Position numbers and translations under genes: made by a program. Positions 59,673-64,000 of a DNA stretch of 64,000 nt are shown one piece after another; position 1 is the first letter of the stretch; each line of letters begins with the position of its first letter. The DNA comes from Alistipes timonensis JC136 (lineage in GTDB: Bacteria > Bacteroidota > Bacteroidia > Bacteroidales > Rikenellaceae): NCBI RefSeq assembly GCF_900107675.1, contig NZ_FNRI01000003.1:186001-250000 (forward strand), in the 5' to 3' direction. The notes under the pieces were generated by a model. The model searched no databases, had not been told where the DNA came from, and worked only from the letters and a program-made list of their open reading frames with translations.

Positions 59673-60398
59673 CTAAAACACTTCCCGTAGTATGCGCACC
59701 GACTGTACGGCGCTGATGGCATCGAGATGATAGCCGAAATAGGCCAGCATGGCTCCGAGGAAGTCGGACCGCCGGTCGCGGTTCAGCTCCACTTCGCCCA
59801 GCCGCCGCACGTCGCAGCACAGCATCCGGTCGAGCAGGCAGGCGCACTCCTGCGTCATCACCCCCGGATGTGCGGGCCGCACGGGGGTATACAGCCCCTC
59901 GCGGATGTCGAACCACGCCCCCGGCGTATAGTCGTTGCCCGGACGGTAGCCCAGCAGGCGGCTCAGGTTGGCCAGGAACCAGAGGTGAAAATTCGAAACC
60001 CCGTCGTCCATCGCATCCAGCGCTTCGGCCGAGCTCCACACGAAATCGAAAAGCGGTTCGTTGGGCTCGCTCTCCCGGACCAGGCGATACAAAACTTCGG
60101 CCATAAAAAGCGCCATCGTCGACTTGCGGACGTCGAACGGCAGGCTTTGCAGCACGAATCCCGCACGCACCTCTTTGAAGCGGTCCATCTGCTGCCGCGA
60201 GGACTCCAGTCCCTCGAACTCGACGGGAAACATCGGCTGAAACAACGCCAGTTTCGATCCCCGTCCGCTGCGGCTGCGGACGCCCTGCACCATGTAGCTG
60301 CGGCGGCCTCCGACATCGGTCAGCAGGTAGGCGACCATCGACGAATCGCCGTATTTGAGCGTGTGCAGCACGATGCCGCGGCCTTTGTAGCTTTTCAC
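59673..60398 (-). CDS. recO: DNA repair protein RecO
   Basis: A 241-residue recombination mediator that helps load RecA with RecF/RecR. The N-terminus VKSYKGRGIVLHTLKYGDSSMVAYLLTD is the RecO OB-fold start; the C-terminal part is helical with CACLLDRMLCCDVR. The frame is open to 60428, but the GTG at 60398 is preferred: it overlaps the prmA stop as GTGA and gives the family N-terminus exactly, whereas the ATG form would add 10 residues encoded within prmA. Confidence 0.9.
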   Translation of the reverse strand: MKSYKGRGIVLHTLKYGDSSMVAYLLTDVGGRRSYMVQGVRSRSGRGSKLALFQPMFPVEFEGLESSRQQMDRFKEVRAGFVLQSLPFDVRKSTMALFMAEVLYRLVRESEPNEPLFDFVWSSAEALDAMDDGVSNFHLWFLANLSRLLGYRPGNDYTPGAWFDIREGLYTPVRPAHPGVMTQECACLLDRMLCCDVRRLGEVELNRDRRSDFLGAMLAYFGYHLDAISAVQSVRILREVF

Positions 60399-61225
60399 GA
60401 CTCCTTTTTGACATGTACCAGCATCCAACCGTCGCGTTCGGCGGCGGCGACAGCCGTCATTCCCTGTTTTGAGGCAGCCTCCGTGACCGCCGGGACATCC
60501 TGTTCCAGAAATCCGCTCATCACCAGATCGCCGCCTGGGAGCAACGCCGCAGCATAGGCCGGCATGTCGGCCACGAGGATATTGCGGTTGATATTGGCCA
60601 GGATGAAATCGTAACTCCGGCCCGCGATGCGGCGCACGTCGCCCAGCATCGGGGTAATACGCTCCGAGACCCCGTTCGCGGCGACATTCTCGCGGCAGTT
60701 TTCATCGGCCCAGTCGTCGATGTCCACGGCGTCGACATGCGCCGCGCCGCACTTCGCGGCGACGATTGCCAGCACGCCCGTACCGCTGCCCATATCGAGC
60801 CCCGTGCGGCCCGCGACCCCGAGGTCGAGCACCGCGCGCGACATGAGCCATGTCGTGGCATGGTGGCCCGTGCCGAACGACATCTTGGGCATCACGACCA
60901 CCTCCGTCTCGCCCGCGGGAGCCGCCTCGTGGAACGGCGCGCGGATGCGCAGGCGGCCTTCGACATCGACGGCCGGGAAATTACTCTCCCACAATGCGTT
61001 CCAGTTCTGCGTCTCGATGGAGATATAGCGTCCGCCGACGCCGTAACGCGCCAGCAGGCCGTCGACCTGCTCCTTGCAGTCGGCCAGCCGCTCCTGCGGG
61101 ATATATGCCTTCAGCACGCCGTCGCCGGTCTCGAAACTCTCGAACGGGAAATCAGCCAGTTCGGCGGTCAGAATCCCGGCCAGTTCTTCGTCGGTACACG
61201 GGACATTGAGCGCGATGTAATCCAT
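60395..61225 (-). CDS. prmA: Ribosomal protein L11 methyltransferase
   Basis: A 276-residue SAM-dependent enzyme that trimethylates L11. The N-terminal substrate domain has YIALNVPCTDEELAGIL and NWNALWESNFPAVDV; the catalytic domain has GTGHHATTWLM, LDMGSGTGVLAIVAAKCGA (SAM motif I), VDIDDWADENC and ANINRNIL. Its stop is coupled to recO. A -7 box lies 32 nt upstream. Confidence 0.94.
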   Translation of the reverse strand: MDYIALNVPCTDEELAGILTAELADFPFESFETGDGVLKAYIPQERLADCKEQVDGLLARYGVGGRYISIETQNWNALWESNFPAVDVEGRLRIRAPFHEAAPAGETEVVVMPKMSFGTGHHATTWLMSRAVLDLGVAGRTGLDMGSGTGVLAIVAAKCGAAHVDAVDIDDWADENCRENVAANGVSERITPMLGDVRRIAGRSYDFILANINRNILVADMPAYAAALLPGGDLVMSGFLEQDVPAVTEAASKQGMTAVAAAERDGWMLVHVKKES

Positions 61226-61256
61226 ATTATGTAAAATTTTCGTATCTTCGTCGGAA

Positions 61257-61264
61257 CAAAGTTA
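61257..61264 (-). promoter_or_regulatory. -7 box for prmA-recO
   Basis: TAACTTTG on the minus strand, between the divergent prmA and xerD genes. No clear -33. Confidence 0.5.
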
Positions 61265-61294
61265 CTCAAATTATCGACATTCAGCGGATCGGAG

Positions 61295-62191
61295 ATGGCA
61301 GAAAATACGAAAAAGTGGGAGGAGGTCGGACGCCGCTACCGCACGTACATCAAATTGGAGAAACGGCTCTCGAAAAACACCGTCGAGTCGTACATGCGCG
61401 ACCTGAGGCAGTTCGCCCATTTCATCCTGCGCCAGTGGGACGTAGCGCCCCACAAGGTCGAGGAGGCGATGATCGAGCGTTACATGGCGTGGCTCTACGA
61501 CCGGGGCCGCGAAAAGACGTCGCAGGCGAGGGCGCTGAGCGGCGTGAAGAGTTTCTTCAACTTCCTGATGATCTCCGACAAGATCGAATCGTCGCCGGCG
61601 GAGTTCGTCCTGACGCCCAAATTCGGACGCCAGCTCCCCGACGTGCTCACGACCCCGGAGATCGACCGCATCATCGCCGCCGTGGACACCTCGACGCCCA
61701 AGGGGCTGCGCGACTGCGCCATGCTCGAAGTGCTCTACTCGTGCGGACTGCGCGTCTCGGAGCTCACGTCGCTGCGGATGCAGGACCTCTTTTTCGGCGA
61801 AGGCTACATCCGCGTAATCGGCAAAGGCGACAAGCAACGGCTCGTACCGATCAGCGCAACGGCGCGCGACCGCATCCAGCTTTACCTCGAAAAACGGCGG
61901 AGCGCCCGGGCCGGCGAGGAGGTCGTATTCCTGAACAACCGCGGCGGGCAGCTCACCCGGGTAATGATCTTCACCATCCTCAAAGAGGCCGCCCGACGGG
62001 CCGGGATCACCAAGCGCATCAGTCCCCACACCTTCCGCCACTCGTTCGCCACGCACCTGATCGAAGGCGGCGCCTCGATCCGCCAGGTGCAGGAGATGCT
62101 GGGACACGAAAGCATCCTGACGACTGAAATATACACCCATCTCGACCACGAGCACCTGCGCCGCACGGTCGAAGAGCATCTGCCGATCTGA
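61295..62191 (+). CDS. xerD: Site-specific tyrosine recombinase XerD
   Basis: A 298-residue recombinase resolving chromosome dimers at dif with FtsK control. The N-terminal SAM-like core-binding domain (about 12-100) is followed by the catalytic domain with R153 (SCGLRVSEL), K177/K180 (GKGDK), H245 and R248 (SPHTFRHSFATHL), H271 (LGHES) and nucleophile Y280 (TTEIYTHL). Length and neighbours (prmA, recO) are those of the housekeeping XerD; no attachment sites or cargo genes suggest an integrase. Confidence 0.94.
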   Translation: MAENTKKWEEVGRRYRTYIKLEKRLSKNTVESYMRDLRQFAHFILRQWDVAPHKVEEAMIERYMAWLYDRGREKTSQARALSGVKSFFNFLMISDKIESSPAEFVLTPKFGRQLPDVLTTPEIDRIIAAVDTSTPKGLRDCAMLEVLYSCGLRVSELTSLRMQDLFFGEGYIRVIGKGDKQRLVPISATARDRIQLYLEKRRSARAGEEVVFLNNRGGQLTRVMIFTILKEAARRAGITKRISPHTFRHSFATHLIEGGASIRQVQEMLGHESILTTEIYTHLDHEHLRRTVEEHLPI

Positions 62192-62211
62192 CAGCAGGAG
62201 ATTCCTTTATA

Positions 62212-62565
62212 TTATAGTCTGCGGATTTGCGACCGGGACGTCAGCCGCATCGATTCGTAGTCGAGCCCCGAGATCACGACCAGCACGCCGCCGGGCGTCA
62301 CCGTCTGCGCGAGCAGTTCGGGCAGCGGCGTCGCCGAGTCCCGGCACAGGCGTTCGAAAGCCGTGCGGTAATCGGCCGGGAAGTCGGGGACGAGCAGTCC
62401 CGCATAGAACTCCGTAGCGGCGAGGCGGTCGGGGTCGGAACAGCTTCCGACAGCAACCACCCAGCCGTCGGGAGCGAGCGTCAGCAGCGGATTGCGGACG
62501 ATACCCCCGGGAGTCCAGAGAAGGTTAGAGGCTATCCGCCGGATTGGCTGCGCGGAAGAATCCAT
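62212..62565 (-). CDS. Small protein of unknown function (amidohydrolase-like beta region)
   Basis: A 117-residue protein starting MDSSAQPIRRIASNLLWTPGGIVRNPLLTLAPDGWVVAVGS, then LAATEFYAGLLVPDF. This pattern resembles the N-terminal composite beta domain of amidohydrolases (which continue GFVNAHCHLE), but the metal-binding part is missing and the protein ends soon after. It overlaps the upstream DUF4296 gene by 41 nt, as expected for a real coupled gene. Function unknown; no catalytic residues visible. Confidence 0.65.
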   Translation of the reverse strand: MDSSAQPIRRIASNLLWTPGGIVRNPLLTLAPDGWVVAVGSCSDPDRLAATEFYAGLLVPDFPADYRTAFERLCRDSATPLPELLAQTVTPGGVLVVISGLDYESMRLTSRSQIRRL

Positions 62566-63352
62566 CGGCGAAGATACGGATATCGAGTTGCTGTTCGTAG
62601 AGTTTTTCGACCGCCGTGCGCGTCGGGGGCGTAAACTCGACCCTCAGGTCGGTGACCGTCACCGAGGGACGCTGGGGCTTGCCCGTGAAATTCAGGAAGT
62701 CGATGCGCAGGCGGCGGTGCGACGAATCGACGGCGAAACGGCGCGAGAAGGTCTCCTCGCGGTTGCGCCGCAGGGTCGTGGTATAGACTCCCGTGCGGGT
62801 GCTGTCGCGGCGTTCGAGCCAGACGGAGCCTTTGAGCCCCTTGTCGTTGCGGTCGAGCGAATCGACGAGGTATTTGAGCGAAAGCTGGTAGTCGCCCGGC
62901 TCGACGTCGAGCGTGAAACTCAGCCGCGCCGTATCGGCCAGCGACCGCACGCGGATCAGCGAGTCGGCAAGCACGGCCCGGGTAAAGGTCCGGCGGGCCA
63001 CGTTGTCGATCGTGTCGAGCACGGCGACCTCGCGGTTATAGAACTTGCCCTCCCGTTCGAGCATCTCGATGGCACGTTCGACGATGTCGCCCAAGCGGGC
63101 GCTCTTGCGCTTCGAGAAGTTGCCGATGGTGTAGTGAACGTCGTCGGTCGTATAGCCGTAGCGGGCGAAAATAGGCTCGTAGATGCGCAGCGAGTCGGTC
63201 CGGACGTTCCCGTTGCCGATATAGGCGTTGGTGAGGAACGCATCGTGGAAAATCTGCGCCAGCTTGTCGTCGGGGATGATCTTGTGGCGGGCGCAGGCGG
63301 CAAAAAGCACCACCAAAGCGGCGGAAGCCGTTATGCGGAGGAATCGTTTCAT
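62525..63352 (-). CDS. DUF4296 lipoprotein
   Basis: A 275-residue lipoprotein with lipobox FAAC (Cys about 20). KIIPDDKLAQIFHDAFLTNAYIGNGNVRTDSLRIYEPIFARYGYTTDDVHYTIGNFSKRKSARLGDIVERAI is the DUF4296 domain (about 24-105). A second beta-rich region follows (RLSFTLDVEPGDYQLSLKYLVDS, VWLERRDSTRTGVYTTTLRR). Function unknown. It starts 1 nt after the permease gene and overlaps the small gene downstream, so the three are co-transcribed. Confidence 0.85.
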   Translation of the reverse strand: MKRFLRITASAALVVLFAACARHKIIPDDKLAQIFHDAFLTNAYIGNGNVRTDSLRIYEPIFARYGYTTDDVHYTIGNFSKRKSARLGDIVERAIEMLEREGKFYNREVAVLDTIDNVARRTFTRAVLADSLIRVRSLADTARLSFTLDVEPGDYQLSLKYLVDSLDRNDKGLKGSVWLERRDSTRTGVYTTTLRRNREETFSRRFAVDSSHRRLRIDFLNFTGKPQRPSVTVTDLRVEFTPPTRTAVEKLYEQQLDIRIFADGFFRAANPADSL

Positions 63353-63353
63353 A

Positions 63354-64000
63354 TCATTCGTTGTGTTTTATCATGCTGCGCACCGTAACGCCCGACAGCA
63401 GGACGGCCACGGCGGCGAAAGCGGCAAGGACGGCCAACAGGTCGGCAAAGCGGAATTCGACGGGATAGCTCTTCGTGAGGAACGTTTCGGCAGGAATCTC
63501 GATCAGTCCGAAATGCTGCTGCACGAGGCTTGCGCCGACCCCGATAACGACACCTGCGGCAGCCCCCAGGCCGCATATCAGGAATCCCTCGGAGCGGAAC
63601 ACGGCCCGCACCAGCCCCGTATCGGCCCCCAGCGCCCGGAGCGTCACGATGTCACCGCGCTTCTCGACAATCAGCATGGCCAGCGCACCCACCACAGAGA
63701 ACGAGGCGATGACGAGCACCAGCAGGGCGATGAAGAAGATGCCCCACTTCTCGTAGGTCATGATGCGGTAGAACGAGGCGCGGAGTTCGTCGCGTGTGCG
63801 GACCCGGAAGTCGTCGCCCACGGCCTCGGCGACAGCCCGGCGGACCCCGGCGGCATCGGCCCCCGGATCGAGGCGCACGACCAGCGACGAGACGCGTCCC
63901 GGGTAGCCGAAAAGCTCCTGCGCCAGCCGCAGCGACGAGAGTACATAGGTGCGCTCGGTGTCGAGGTCGAGCGTATAGACCCCGCCCACGGGCTCCGTGC
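63354..64000 (-). CDS. FtsX/LolC-type ABC permease, 5' part outside the window
   Basis: The C-terminal 215 or so residues of a permease; the frame stays open to the window edge. A periplasmic MacB-type region (RVSSLVVRLDPGADAAGVRRAVAEAVGDDFRVRTRDEL) precedes the FtsX domain with three or four helices: WGIFFIALLVLVIASFSVVGALAMLIVEKRGDIVTLRALG, then SEGFLICGLGAAAGVVIGVGASLVQQ and LLAVLAAFAAVAVLLSGVTVRSM. This matches LolC/LolE-like proteins that release lipoproteins from the inner membrane, though other FtsX-type permeases are possible. Confidence 0.85.
   Translation of the reverse strand, partial: TEPVGGVYTLDLDTERTYVLSSLRLAQELFGYPGRVSSLVVRLDPGADAAGVRRAVAEAVGDDFRVRTRDELRASFYRIMTYEKWGIFFIALLVLVIASFSVVGALAMLIVEKRGDIVTLRALGADTGLVRAVFRSEGFLICGLGAAAGVVIGVGASLVQQHFGLIEIPAETFLTKSYPVEFRFADLLAVLAAFAAVAVLLSGVTVRSMIKHNE

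Noticed and set aside
61295..62191. XerD considered as a phage or integrative-element integrase
   Set aside because: Length, motifs and housekeeping neighbours match XerD; no attachment repeats or cargo genes are seen.
1..64000. CRISPR arrays, insertion sequences, rRNA or tRNA genes
   Set aside because: No regularly spaced repeats, transposase-like proteins, terminal inverted repeats around a transposase, or RNA gene sequences were found on reading through the window.

Overview
The window looks like a piece of the chromosome of a GC-rich Bacteroidales bacterium, most likely Alistipes (Rikenellaceae). The basis is the SusC/SusD pair with DUF4843 and PKD-like lipoproteins, Bacteroidetes-only families (DUF4271, DUF4296, DUF3467), and the Bacteroidetes promoter signature TAnnTTTG (-7), sometimes with TTG/TTTG about 19-20 nt upstream. 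The genus is an inference from composition and family content, not a search. No rRNA, tRNA, CRISPR array, insertion sequence or prophage was seen.

Layout. (1) 1-12120: a tightly coupled + strand exopolysaccharide/capsule operon: Wzz-like co-polymerase (cut by the window edge), Wzy/ligase-like polymerase, Wzx flippase, seven glycosyltransferases and a hexapeptide acyltransferase. Most junctions overlap by a few bases. A receiver-histidine kinase follows with its own promoter, then a convergent membrane endonuclease/exonuclease/phosphatase protein and a UDP-glucuronate decarboxylase that could supply UDP-xylose. (2) 15746-25717: a nutrient-uptake locus: metzincin-like zinc protease, STN-containing SusC, SusD and two surface-type lipoproteins. 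I read it as a probable peptide/protein importer. (3) 25778-32081: GH109-type lipoprotein, apolipoprotein N-acyltransferase, FolC, DUF3467 protein, LysE exporter, CMP kinase. (4) 32179-38833: IspH, small membrane protein, S41 protease, sensor kinase, DUF4271 protein, HemD, RnpA, YidD. (5) 39034-46396 (- strand): a hemerythrin/RIC-like protein fused to a LuxR HTH and coupled to a CDF metal exporter, an LtaS-like transferase, Upp, HflX and two tandem TonB paralogues. (6) 46555-57932: RlmN, thioredoxin, RsmG, ECF sigma factor, glycosyltransferase, then Tgt-LptF/G-PASTA-RluD-YgiQ and a YeiH-type transporter. (7) 58085-64000: porin, small exported protein, RecO-PrmA, XerD, a small unknown, DUF4296 lipoprotein and a truncated FtsX-type permease.

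Most of the window is ordinary core genome. The less explained signals are non-coding or at gene ends: a structured fold-back element between upp and the LtaS-like gene; a dispersed AT-rich repeat that supplies the last codons of cmk and ispH and reappears 15 kb away; hairpins that contain stop codons (rlmN, trx/rsmG, ygiQ, yeiH-like); a promoter-to-terminator interval with no convincing gene; and two 9-base G/C tracts inside surface-protein genes. Several starts were moved downstream of long open frames because a -7 box lies inside the longer frame, or because a translational-coupling overlap fits better.
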